From: Pyxidicoccus parkwaysis | GTDB lineage: Bacteria; Myxococcota; Myxococcia; Myxococcales; Myxococcaceae | DNA: 64,000 nucleotides | Direction: 5' to 3' | Assembly (NCBI RefSeq): GCF_017301735.1 | Contig: NZ_CP071090.1 | Location: 12,693,001 to 12,757,000 of the forward strand | Shown here: positions 34,851 through 41,552 of the stretch, one piece after another | Numbering within the stretch: position 1 is the first letter of the stretch | Layout: each line of letters begins with the position of its first letter | Translations under genes and position numbers: made by a program | Notes under the pieces: model-generated | Seen by the model: the letters and a program-made list of their open reading frames with translations, nothing else | Told to the model about the DNA's origin: nothing | The model's database searches: none

Positions 34851-35390
34851 ATGGGTGACTTTTACCAGAACATCGTGGTCCGGGACGTCTCCGCCGAGGA
34901 CGCTCCGCGTCTCGCGGCGAAGGTGCGGGACTGGCTCGTCGCACGGCGCATCATCGAACCCGAGCTCTCCGACTGCTCGCTGAGTGGACTGGGGCATCGT
35001 CCCGGGCCCGAGTACGCACTCGCCCAGGAGATACCCAGCGAGCACGTCCTTCATCTGGCGACCAATGGTCTGCAAATCGAAGTCGGCAGGAGGGTCTTCC
35101 ATAACCTTCAACCCGAGCTGACCTGCCGCGTCTGCGGTGCTCGCTTCGAGCCCGGGGATGACTACCACGATGCCGTGAGCACCTGGTTCGAGGGCGACGA
35201 CGCCGTCTCCTTCGCCTGTCCCGCGTGCCACGTGTCCGGGAGACTCACCGACTGGGACGGTGAGTCTCCCTGGGGCCTGAGCGAGCTGGGCTTCACGTTC
35301 TGGAACTGGTCGACTCTCTCCGAGCGCTTCATTCGCGAGCTCTCGGAGCAGCTCGGTCGCAGGACCCTCATCGTGCGCGACAAGCTGTGA
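34851..35390 (+). CDS. Zinc-ribbon protein next to toxin-immunity pair
   Basis: About 179 aa. CRVCGARFE near residue 94 and CPACHVSG near 127 supply four cysteines of a zinc ribbon. The rest (DFYQNIVVRDVSAEDAPRL; DGESPWGLSELGFTFWNW) is unassigned. ATG 34851 is the first start close to the conserved-looking MGDFYQNI; longer in-frame starts exist from 34737. Its place after the immunity gene suggests a cassette role, perhaps an extra immunity protein or a regulator, but this is inferred. Confidence 0.7.
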   Translation: MGDFYQNIVVRDVSAEDAPRLAAKVRDWLVARRIIEPELSDCSLSGLGHRPGPEYALAQEIPSEHVLHLATNGLQIEVGRRVFHNLQPELTCRVCGARFEPGDDYHDAVSTWFEGDDAVSFACPACHVSGRLTDWDGESPWGLSELGFTFWNWSTLSERFIRELSEQLGRRTLIVRDKL

Positions 35391-35753
35391 GGCGCACTCA
35401 CGAGTCATGGGCCCGCACCGGAAACGTGCCCATGCCCTGGACTCGCGGTGGGGCGGCGTGGAAGCGGGCTGCGTTCCATTGGAACACATTTCGCCCGTTG
35501 GCTTCGCTCGCGCCTGTGGACCAGGTGGTGACGACGCTGGCCGACGGCAGTGGCTCGGACTCGCTCATCCTTCGCAGCTCTCCGTAGTCCGAGGGACGAC
35601 TTGTGCTCCGTGCGCGGGCTTCTTCGTGAGCCTCGAGAGCTTCGCCGCTTCCTCCAGCGGCAACGACTCCTGCCACGTCCGCACCTGGCGTAAGGTGCGA
35701 AAGCCAGAAAATGGCATTGCAACCCAACCTCGTGGAACCCAGGAGCTCTTCCG
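35391..35753. other. 363-base gap with gene remnants
   Basis: No intact gene. It holds the cyclase 3' fragment at 35407-35467. On the minus strand, about 35600-35710 encodes protein-like sequence (RTLRQVRTWQESLPLEEAAK, then LSRLTKKPAHGAQVV) without a convincing start, likely another gene relic. The last part is the promoter of the small lipoprotein gene. Confidence 0.5.
35407..35467 (-). pseudogene. Cyclase 3'-end fragment
   Basis: Matches 36185-36245, the 3' end of the intact cyclase gene, at 54 of 61 bases in the same orientation. On the minus strand it encodes RFHAAPPRVQGMGTFPVRA, against RFHAAPPRIQGMGTFPVRA in the intact protein. The rest of the gene is absent. The two copies enclose a small lipoprotein gene and start 778 bases apart. 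Confidence 0.85.
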
Positions 35754-36044
35754 ATGCGACTCACCTCTTCCTTGCTGGCTGTCTTCGCGGGCCTCACCCT
35801 CTCCATGGCGGTGGGCTGCGGCGGCGACATGTCCGAGCCCGAGCAGGCTCCCGTGTCCGAGTCCATTTCCGTGGACGCGCAGCGCCCCGAGGGGGACGTC
35901 ACGCAGCAGGCCATCTGCCCGCTCAAGTGGTTCTGCGACACCACGCGCCGCTACTACAACACGGGCGAGCTGTGCGCCGCCGCATGTGGCAGCGTCGCCT
36001 GCTACCGTGAGCACCAGTGTGGCGGCGGCTGCACCTGCCCCTGA
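35754..36044 (+). CDS. Small Cys-rich lipoprotein
   Basis: A 96-aa predicted lipoprotein: MRLTSSLLAVFAGLTLSMAV then the lipobox VGC near residue 22. The mature part has eight more cysteines (AICPLKWFC, GELCAAACGSVACY, HQCGGGCTCP), suggesting a compact disulfide-bonded domain. AGGAG lies about 8 bases upstream. It sits between a cyclase gene and its duplicated 3' fragment, like the 26655 lipoprotein beside nagB. Confidence 0.78.
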   Translation: MRLTSSLLAVFAGLTLSMAVGCGGDMSEPEQAPVSESISVDAQRPEGDVTQQAICPLKWFCDTTRRYYNTGELCAAACGSVACYREHQCGGGCTCP

Positions 36045-36092
36045 GTCACACCGGAGGACGGGCCGCGGGCGTGGCGGGGCCGAGGCGCCGCG

Positions 36093-36167
36093 CTACTTCC
36101 TCGGCCGCATGACGTCCTTGAAGGCGAGGTGCGGGTTCTTCTCCCGCGCCTCGCCCAGGGACCTCAC
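36093..36167 (-). CDS. Micro-ORF coupled to the cyclase stop
   Basis: A 24-codon frame starting at GTG 36167, which overlaps the cyclase TGA (GTGA), and reading MRSLGEAREKNPHLAFKDVM then RPRK and TAG. The composition looks like ordinary protein. It could be a real micro-peptide or the end of a larger deleted gene. Confidence 0.3.
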   Translation of the reverse strand: MRSLGEAREKNPHLAFKDVMRPRK

Positions 36168-37072
36168 CGAGGCAGCACCACGGCATAGGCCCGCACTGGA
36201 AACGTGCCCATGCCCTGGATGCGCGGTGGTGCTGCATGGAAGCGGAATCCCTCCGTGGGGAGCTGCTCCAGCCCACGCAGGTGCTCGACGATGGGGACTC
36301 CCGCCGCGAGCAACACGGTGTGCGCGGGCCGCGTTCCATCCCCCGTGTCGTCGATATTCACCGAATCGATGCCCACCAGCGCCGCGCCCTGCTCGGCCAG
36401 CCACTCGGCTGCGGCCCGGGTGAGGAACGGGGCCTCGCGGCCGTACTGCTCCGTCCCCCAGTGCCGCGCCCACCCCGTGTGCACCAGCACCGCGCGGCCC
36501 TTCACGTCGTACGGCAGGAACACATTCCGGTCGATGGCGCGCTCGCGGCTGTCCTCCACCCGCACCACCAGGCCGTCGAGGTCCGCCAGCGCGCCGAGCG
36601 GAACGCCCGCGAGGTCCGCGCCATTCGCGTACCGGTGTGAAGGCGCATCCACGTACGTCCCCGTGTTCGCCACCATCGAGATGCGCGCGATGTGGAACTC
36701 GGTGTCTTGCGCGTAGCGGGCCCGCGAGGCCTCTCGCGTCAGGTGCTCGGAGATTTCAGGGCCGGGCAGCCCCGGGTATGTCGTCATGCCATGGCGGATG
36801 TCGTGGCTCAGCTCCACCAGCCGCCGCTCCGCTCGCGGACCCGGAGGCACCATGCCGCGCGAGCCCTTGTGCGCCTCGCGAATCAGTTCCTTGCGGCGCA
36901 CCTCCACCTTTCCCGCCATGAGCAGCCCCAGATGCCGGACGAACGCCGCCCCGAGCGCGTCGTCGTCGATGTCCGCCCCCGGAATGTCGAGGCGGAACCC
37001 CTCGACCTCGAGCCAGCCTCCGTTCTGGAACTCCACCTTCGCATCGAACTGCACGCGCCATTGCTCGGACAT
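36164..37072 (-). CDS. Cyclase-family protein (kynurenine-formamidase fold)
   Basis: A 302-aa member of the cyclase/KynB-like metal hydrolase family. Residues 95-130 have VELSHDIRHGMTTYPGLPGP, and the metal motif region is NTGTYVDAPSHR near residue 148, where the usual HxGTHxDxPxH has Asn and Tyr in place of two His. LDGLVVRV, VLVHTGWARHWG, LVGIDSVNIDDTG and FRFHAAPPRIQGMGTFPVRA complete the family pattern. The first 75 residues are an extra domain (VEFQNGGWLEVEGFRLDI). Start ATG 37072 with AAGG upstream. Substrate unknown. Confidence 0.87.
   Translation of the reverse strand: MSEQWRVQFDAKVEFQNGGWLEVEGFRLDIPGADIDDDALGAAFVRHLGLLMAGKVEVRRKELIREAHKGSRGMVPPGPRAERRLVELSHDIRHGMTTYPGLPGPEISEHLTREASRARYAQDTEFHIARISMVANTGTYVDAPSHRYANGADLAGVPLGALADLDGLVVRVEDSRERAIDRNVFLPYDVKGRAVLVHTGWARHWGTEQYGREAPFLTRAAAEWLAEQGAALVGIDSVNIDDTGDGTRPAHTVLLAAGVPIVEHLRGLEQLPTEGFRFHAAPPRIQGMGTFPVRAYAVVLPR
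36185..36245 (-). repeat. Direct repeat, copy 2 (within cyclase 3' end)
   Basis: The 3' end of the intact cyclase gene, ending 21 bases before its stop; the diverged partner is at 35407-35467 (7 mismatches in 61 bases). Confidence 0.88.
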
Positions 37073-37254
37073 GCCCGTTACCTTCAATGAAGCAGTGCCC
37101 GCGTGCAATCAGCGCTTCGTTGAAGTTCCGACGTCCCGCCGCCCCGCCGGTCACTACCTGCTGACGGGGGCCGGTGAGAGCTTCCCCTCCCGGAAAACAC
37201 GGACGGCGAGGCGCTCATCCGTGAGCTCCGGCCCAGGGACCTGGGGGGGACCGG

Positions 37255-37938
37255 ATGATCGACGAAGTCGATCAACGCATGAAGGCGTGGGTGGGTCGCG
37301 TTGCCGGTGACGTCCCCGTGTTCCTCGGGGTGCCGGACCGTGAGTCCCTCGAGCGTGGCGTGTGCCTCTACCTCCTCGAGCTCGGCCCCGCTCCGCCCCC
37401 GCGCGGCGGCGGCCGCGCCCCCCTGCAAATCTCCGTCTGCTACCTCATCACCACCGGCGGCGAGTCTCCCGAAAGCGCCCACCGCCTGCTCGGCGAGCTC
37501 GTCTTCGCCGCCATGGAAGAGCCCGACTTCGACGTGGAGCTCACCCCCATCCCCACCGCCGTGTGGGCCGGCCTCCGCGCCCCGCCGCGTCCAGGCTTCC
37601 GCCTGCGCGTCCCCGTGCGCCGCGAGCGTCCGCAGCCCGTCGTCCACCGCGTGCGCTTTCCCATCGTCACCAGCTCCGTCCCCGCCGAGGTGCTCCTTGG
37701 CTGCGTGGTGGGCCCCGGCGACGTGCCCATCCCCGGCGCACTGGTGGAGCTTCCTGCGCTGAAGCTCACCACGCGCACGGACGCGAAGGGTTGCTTTCGT
37801 TTTCCCCGCGTGCCGCCAGTGGCCACGCTGGGGCGGCTGGAAGTGCGGGCAAAGGGGGAGCTGCTCGCGCTGGGACCGGAGGCGCTCGCCGCCGAGCCAC
37901 AGCCGCTGCTCATCCGTCTGCCGCTGAAGGAGGAGTGA
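37255..37938 (+). CDS. Tail-terminator/cap protein (DUF4255, Afp16/Pvc16-like)
   Basis: A 227-aa protein opening the contractile-injection operon. The N-terminal domain (residues 1-130: MIDEVDQRMKAWV, LQISVCYLITT, SAHRLLGELVFAAMEEPDFD) matches DUF4255/Pvc16_N, the cap that closes the tube-sheath end opposite the baseplate. Residues 145-215 (LLGCVVGPGDVPIPGALVEL, TTRTDAKGCFRFPRVPP) form a carboxypeptidase-regulatory-like beta sandwich, an added domain. GGGGGA lies just before the ATG. The sheath gene starts 2 bases after its TGA. Confidence 0.88.
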   Translation: MIDEVDQRMKAWVGRVAGDVPVFLGVPDRESLERGVCLYLLELGPAPPPRGGGRAPLQISVCYLITTGGESPESAHRLLGELVFAAMEEPDFDVELTPIPTAVWAGLRAPPRPGFRLRVPVRRERPQPVVHRVRFPIVTSSVPAEVLLGCVVGPGDVPIPGALVELPALKLTTRTDAKGCFRFPRVPPVATLGRLEVRAKGELLALGPEALAAEPQPLLIRLPLKEE

Positions 37939-37939
37939 C

Positions 37940-39121
37940 GTGCCGAACTACATGACGCCCGGCGTCTACGTGGAGGAGGTTCCCAGCGGGACACGCTCCA
38001 TCCAGGGCGTGGGCACCACCACCGCGGCCTTCGTGGGCCGCGCACCCGCCGCCGACGCCCGGCTCCACCAGGCCGTGCCCGTCAACGGCTGGGCCCAGTT
38101 CGTGAAGGAGTTCGCCCCGCCCGGGACGCCCGGCACGCCGCTCGCCCGCGCCGTGTATGGCTTCTTCGAGAACGGCGGCCGGCGCTGCTTCATCGTCAAC
38201 ATCGGCGACAACGAGAGCGTCGTGGGCGACCCGCGCAAGCGTCAGGGCGTCGCCGTGCTGGAGGAGGTCAGCGAGGTGGCCATGGTCGCCGCGCCCGGCT
38301 TCACCAGCCCCATTGCCTGGGATGCGCTGCTGACCCACTGCGAGAAGATGAGGGACCGCTTCGCCATCCTCGACGCGCCCGAGGACGTGGACGACGTGGG
38401 GCGTCTCACCAAGGTGGCCACGGGAGACCCGGGCGGCGGTTATCTCCCCCGCAACACGCCACAGGGCTTCGGCGCCCTCTACTACCCCTGGTTCTCCGTG
38501 ATGGACCCCATGGGAGACGGCAAGACGCTGGTCAACGTGCCGCCCTCGGGCCACATGGCCGGCATCTACGCTCGCACCGACGTCACCCGCGGCGTCCACA
38601 AGGCGCCGGCCAACGAGGTGGTCCGCGGCGCCATGCGGCTGGTGCGCGACGTGACTCCGGAGGAGCAGGGCGAGCTCAACCAGGTGGGCGTCAACTGCAT
38701 CCGCTACTTCCCGCGCGGCGGCATCCGCGTGTGGGGCGCGCGCACGCTGGCGCCTCCCGACAACAGCGACTGGCGCTACATCAACGTGCGCCGGCTCTTC
38801 AACTTCGTGGAGGAGTCGATTGCCCTGGGCACCAACTGGACGGTGTTCGAGCCGAATGACCCCACGCTGTGGAAGTCCATCCGCCGCGACGTGAGCGCCT
38901 TCCTGCTGCGGCTGTGGCGCGACGGGGCGCTGATGGGGCGCACGCCGGAGGAAGCGTTCTTCGTGCAGTGCGACGAGCAGGTGAACACGCCGGAGACCAT
39001 CGACGCGGGGCAGGTCTTCGCGGTCATCGGCATGGCGCCGGTGAAGCCCGCCGAGTTCATCATCTTCCGCATCGGCCAGCACGCCGGTGGCTCGGAAGTG
39101 GAGGAGGCATCCAATGGCTGA
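37940..39121 (+). CDS. Contractile tail sheath protein
   Basis: A 393-aa sheath subunit starting at GTG 37940 with AAGGAGGAG 4-5 bases upstream. The N-terminus YMTPGVYVEEVPSGTRSIQG is the hallmark opening of Afp/PVC and phage sheaths. AVYGFFENGGRRCFIVNIGD near residue 75 and, near the C-terminus, RYINVRRLFNFVEESI, FEPNDPTLWKSIRRDVSAFL and KPAEFIIFRIGQ are the C-terminal sheath domain. At 393 residues it is short compared with variable-domain sheaths, so it likely lacks a large surface insertion. It would contract to drive the inner tube. Confidence 0.95.
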   Translation: MPNYMTPGVYVEEVPSGTRSIQGVGTTTAAFVGRAPAADARLHQAVPVNGWAQFVKEFAPPGTPGTPLARAVYGFFENGGRRCFIVNIGDNESVVGDPRKRQGVAVLEEVSEVAMVAAPGFTSPIAWDALLTHCEKMRDRFAILDAPEDVDDVGRLTKVATGDPGGGYLPRNTPQGFGALYYPWFSVMDPMGDGKTLVNVPPSGHMAGIYARTDVTRGVHKAPANEVVRGAMRLVRDVTPEEQGELNQVGVNCIRYFPRGGIRVWGARTLAPPDNSDWRYINVRRLFNFVEESIALGTNWTVFEPNDPTLWKSIRRDVSAFLLRLWRDGALMGRTPEEAFFVQCDEQVNTPETIDAGQVFAVIGMAPVKPAEFIIFRIGQHAGGSEVEEASNG

Positions 39122-39602
39122 GGCCAAGGCTCCCGAGGCACCACCGCCGGACCAGGAGGCGGGCGCGCAGCCGGGCGCGCCCACGGACCCGTTCCGCAAC
39201 TACAACTTCAAGCTGCTCATCGACGGGGTGAACGAGGGGCACTTCCTGTACTGCTCGGAGGTGCACGTGAAGGTGGCCGCGCTGCGCTACCGCGAAGGCG
39301 GCGGCGGGCCGGTGGTGCGGCGGCTCCCCGGGCCCATCTCCCACGGGGACGTGGTGCTGCGCTGTGGCTTCACCACGTCGCCGGAGCTGTGGACGTGGTT
39401 CCTCGCCACGACAGCCGGCCAGCCGCAGCGTAAGAACGTGTCCATCCTCATGCTCGACGTGGATGGGCTGACGGAGCGGCTGCGGTGGAACCTCAACGAG
39501 TGCTGGCCGTCGGAGTGGAAGGCGCATCCGCTGGACGCGCTCGGCCAGGAGGTGGCCGTCGCCTCGCTCACGCTGGTCTACGAGTCGCTCACCCGTGGCT
39601 GA
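39114..39602 (+). CDS. Contractile tail tube protein
   Basis: A 162-aa tube protein of the TIGR02241/T4 gp19-like family. DPFRNYNFKLLIDGVNEGHF near residue 28, FLYCSEVHVKVAALRYREGG, ITHGD-like ISHGDVVLRCGF, and WNLNECWPSEWKAHPLDALG near 123 are typical. ATG 39114 overlaps the sheath stop by 8 bases and has GGAGGAG upstream. Stacked hexamers form the delivered inner tube. Only one tube gene is seen, whereas many eCIS encode two. Confidence 0.93.
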   Translation: MAEAKAPEAPPPDQEAGAQPGAPTDPFRNYNFKLLIDGVNEGHFLYCSEVHVKVAALRYREGGGGPVVRRLPGPISHGDVVLRCGFTTSPELWTWFLATTAGQPQRKNVSILMLDVDGLTERLRWNLNECWPSEWKAHPLDALGQEVAVASLTLVYESLTRG

Positions 39603-40809
39603 GCTCCAGCAGACACCCTGGCGCGCCGCCTGGGTGCGCGCCGTGGCCCGGAAGGTGAAGGCGTGGGCGGAGTCCGTGCTCGCCGAGGAGGCGCAGACGG
39701 CCTCCGCCACGGGAGCACCGCGTCCGGAGTCCGTCGCGACGAAGGCCCCCGTCGCGACGCCTCCGCTCGGGCCCCTGTCGCCGGGCGCCACGCTCGAGGA
39801 CCTGGAGGCGCGCTGGCTTCGGGACCTCGAGGCGCGTCGCCGCGTCCCCATGGGCGACTGGGTGGCGCGCTCATCGAAGGGCGCGCCCCGCGTGCCGGAG
39901 GACCTGGCTCGCGAGGGGCTCGTGCCTCCTCGTGGACCCGGAGTCGCCGCCGGCATGCCTCGCAGGCCCACGCCTCGCGTGCCCTCGGTGACGGAGGCCC
40001 CCCGCTCCGTCGTGCAGTACCTGTCTCCCTCTGAAGCGGAGCCTCGGGGCGCCGAGTCGGACCTGCGTCCGGAGCCGCCATTCCCCTTCGACACCGCCCG
40101 TGCTCCACGGCCGATGCCATCGCCCATTGCTTCGCGCTGGTCGGCGATGCCCGCGCCTCGCTCGGAGCCGGAGCCGATGCGGAGCACGCCTCCATCCTCG
40201 TGGGGCCTGGGGCCGGAGAACTTCGCGGCCTTCCGCGTGCCTCCCACGCGTACCCCCGTCAGCGCGGAGTCCCGTCTTCCCCTCGCGCCCGTGCCCCGCG
40301 AAGTGCCGTCGGCCGAGCCCGGCGCTCCCTCGCGCCGCTCTCCCTGGGACGACCTCCCTCCCTTCGCGAGCGAGGCGCGCGACACGCGCACGCCGACGCG
40401 CGTGCCTCCTCTTTCGATGCCACTTTCGGAGGAGGCGCCCCCGGCCTTCACGGAGCACGTGAAGTCATCGCCGGCCCTGGACCTGCCTCGCGTGCCCGCG
40501 CCCTGGCAGCAGCGCGACGAGGGCCCAGGCCCCCGCTCCGAGCCTCGTGAGCTTCCGCGCAGCCGCGTGTCGTACCTGCCGGACGAGGGCCCGTGGGACG
40601 ACGCCCGCGCTCCCCTCACGTGGAGGCCGCGTCTCGTGGAGGCGCCCCTGCCCACGCCGCCCGACGCGCATGACGAGCCCGCGTCGAGCACCGGGAGCCC
40701 ATGGCCCGAGCTTCCTCCCGCCCCGGTGCCGGAGAGCACGGAGACCGTGGTGGAGCTGCGCCAGTGGGAGCGACGCCGCCGGTTGGACCGTGAACAGCGA
40801 GGTGAGTGA
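39595..40809 (+). CDS. Proline-rich disordered protein in the CIS operon
   Basis: A 404-aa protein starting at GTG 39595, which overlaps the tube stop. Residues 1-35 are helical (TPWRAAWVRAVARKVKAWAE). The rest is dominated by Pro, Arg, Ala, Ser and Glu with little predicted structure. A final helix (TVVELRQWERRRRLDREQRG) ends the chain. The coding is real: it overlaps neighbours on both sides by 4-8 bases. It fills the place of Afp6-like genes. It might be a length ruler, scaffold or lumen cargo; none of these is shown. Confidence 0.75.
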   Translation: MAELQQTPWRAAWVRAVARKVKAWAESVLAEEAQTASATGAPRPESVATKAPVATPPLGPLSPGATLEDLEARWLRDLEARRRVPMGDWVARSSKGAPRVPEDLAREGLVPPRGPGVAAGMPRRPTPRVPSVTEAPRSVVQYLSPSEAEPRGAESDLRPEPPFPFDTARAPRPMPSPIASRWSAMPAPRSEPEPMRSTPPSSWGLGPENFAAFRVPPTRTPVSAESRLPLAPVPREVPSAEPGAPSRRSPWDDLPPFASEARDTRTPTRVPPLSMPLSEEAPPAFTEHVKSSPALDLPRVPAPWQQRDEGPGPRSEPRELPRSRVSYLPDEGPWDDARAPLTWRPRLVEAPLPTPPDAHDEPASSTGSPWPELPPAPVPESTETVVELRQWERRRRLDREQRGE

Positions 40810-41552
40810 TGGAGCGCGTGGCCTTCCTCATCGAGCCCGGCGGCGAGCGCATCGGGGCACTGCTCAATCCCGAGACGCTCGTCATGCGCCGCGTGGCGGG
40901 ACTTCAGCCCCGGCGCGCGCTGGGCGGCTCGCTGCCGTGGGGCGGACCCGGGGATGACCCGCTCCTCTTCACCGGCGGAGGCAGCACCGAGCTCACGTTG
41001 GATTTGCTCTTCGACGTGTCGCTCTCCGGCTCCACCGTGCAGACGGAGGACGTGCGCGAGCTGACCGAGCCGCTGTGGCGCCTGGCGGAGAATGGCCTGC
41101 GCGAGGACGGCAGCATGCGGCCGTCCTATGCGCGCATCGTCTGGGGCAAGTGGCTCAACTACCTCGGCGTGGTGGCCGCCGTCGCCGAGCGCCTGGAGCA
41201 CTTCACGACCACCGGCGCGCCGCGCCGCTCCTGGCTGCGCATGCGCCTGCTGCGCGTGGAGGACGAGGCGGGCGCGCAGGAGCCTGTCTTCACCCAGGAG
41301 CCTCCCGACGCGGACGCGGTCGCCGCCGCGCTGGGGCCCGAGGACTACGAGGCGCACACCGTGCTGGGCGCGAGCGAGGAGGAGGGCGCGCCGGGCGGGC
41401 AGCGCCTGGATGAAATCGCGTACCAGCGCTACGGGGACCCGTCGCTGTGGCGGTTGGTGGCGGGGCTCAACGGCGTGGCGGACCCCAACAACCTTCCGGC
41501 GGGCCAGGTGCTGCGACTGCCCACCGCCGAGGCCCTGCGGAGGGTGATGTGA
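40809..41552 (+). CDS. Baseplate hub protein with LysM (Afp7/gp53-like)
   Basis: A 247-aa protein. The N-terminal half (MERVAFLIEPGGERIGALLN, FTGGGSTELTLDLLFDVSL, VWGKWLNYLGVVAAVAERL) matches CIS tube-associated Afp7-type proteins. The C-terminus is a LysM-like module: LDEIAYQRYGDPSLWRLVAG, then NLPAGQVLRLP. It links the tube to the spike in Afp/PVC particles. ATG 40809 overlaps the preceding TGA. The C-terminal stop overlaps the spike gene's GTG. Confidence 0.9.
   Translation: MERVAFLIEPGGERIGALLNPETLVMRRVAGLQPRRALGGSLPWGGPGDDPLLFTGGGSTELTLDLLFDVSLSGSTVQTEDVRELTEPLWRLAENGLREDGSMRPSYARIVWGKWLNYLGVVAAVAERLEHFTTTGAPRRSWLRMRLLRVEDEAGAQEPVFTQEPPDADAVAAALGPEDYEAHTVLGASEEEGAPGGQRLDEIAYQRYGDPSLWRLVAGLNGVADPNNLPAGQVLRLPTAEALRRVM

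Noticed and set aside
39060..41357. 765-codon open frame on the minus strand
   Set aside because: Opposes tube, Pro-rich and LysM genes that overlap one another on the plus strand; no recognisable motif.
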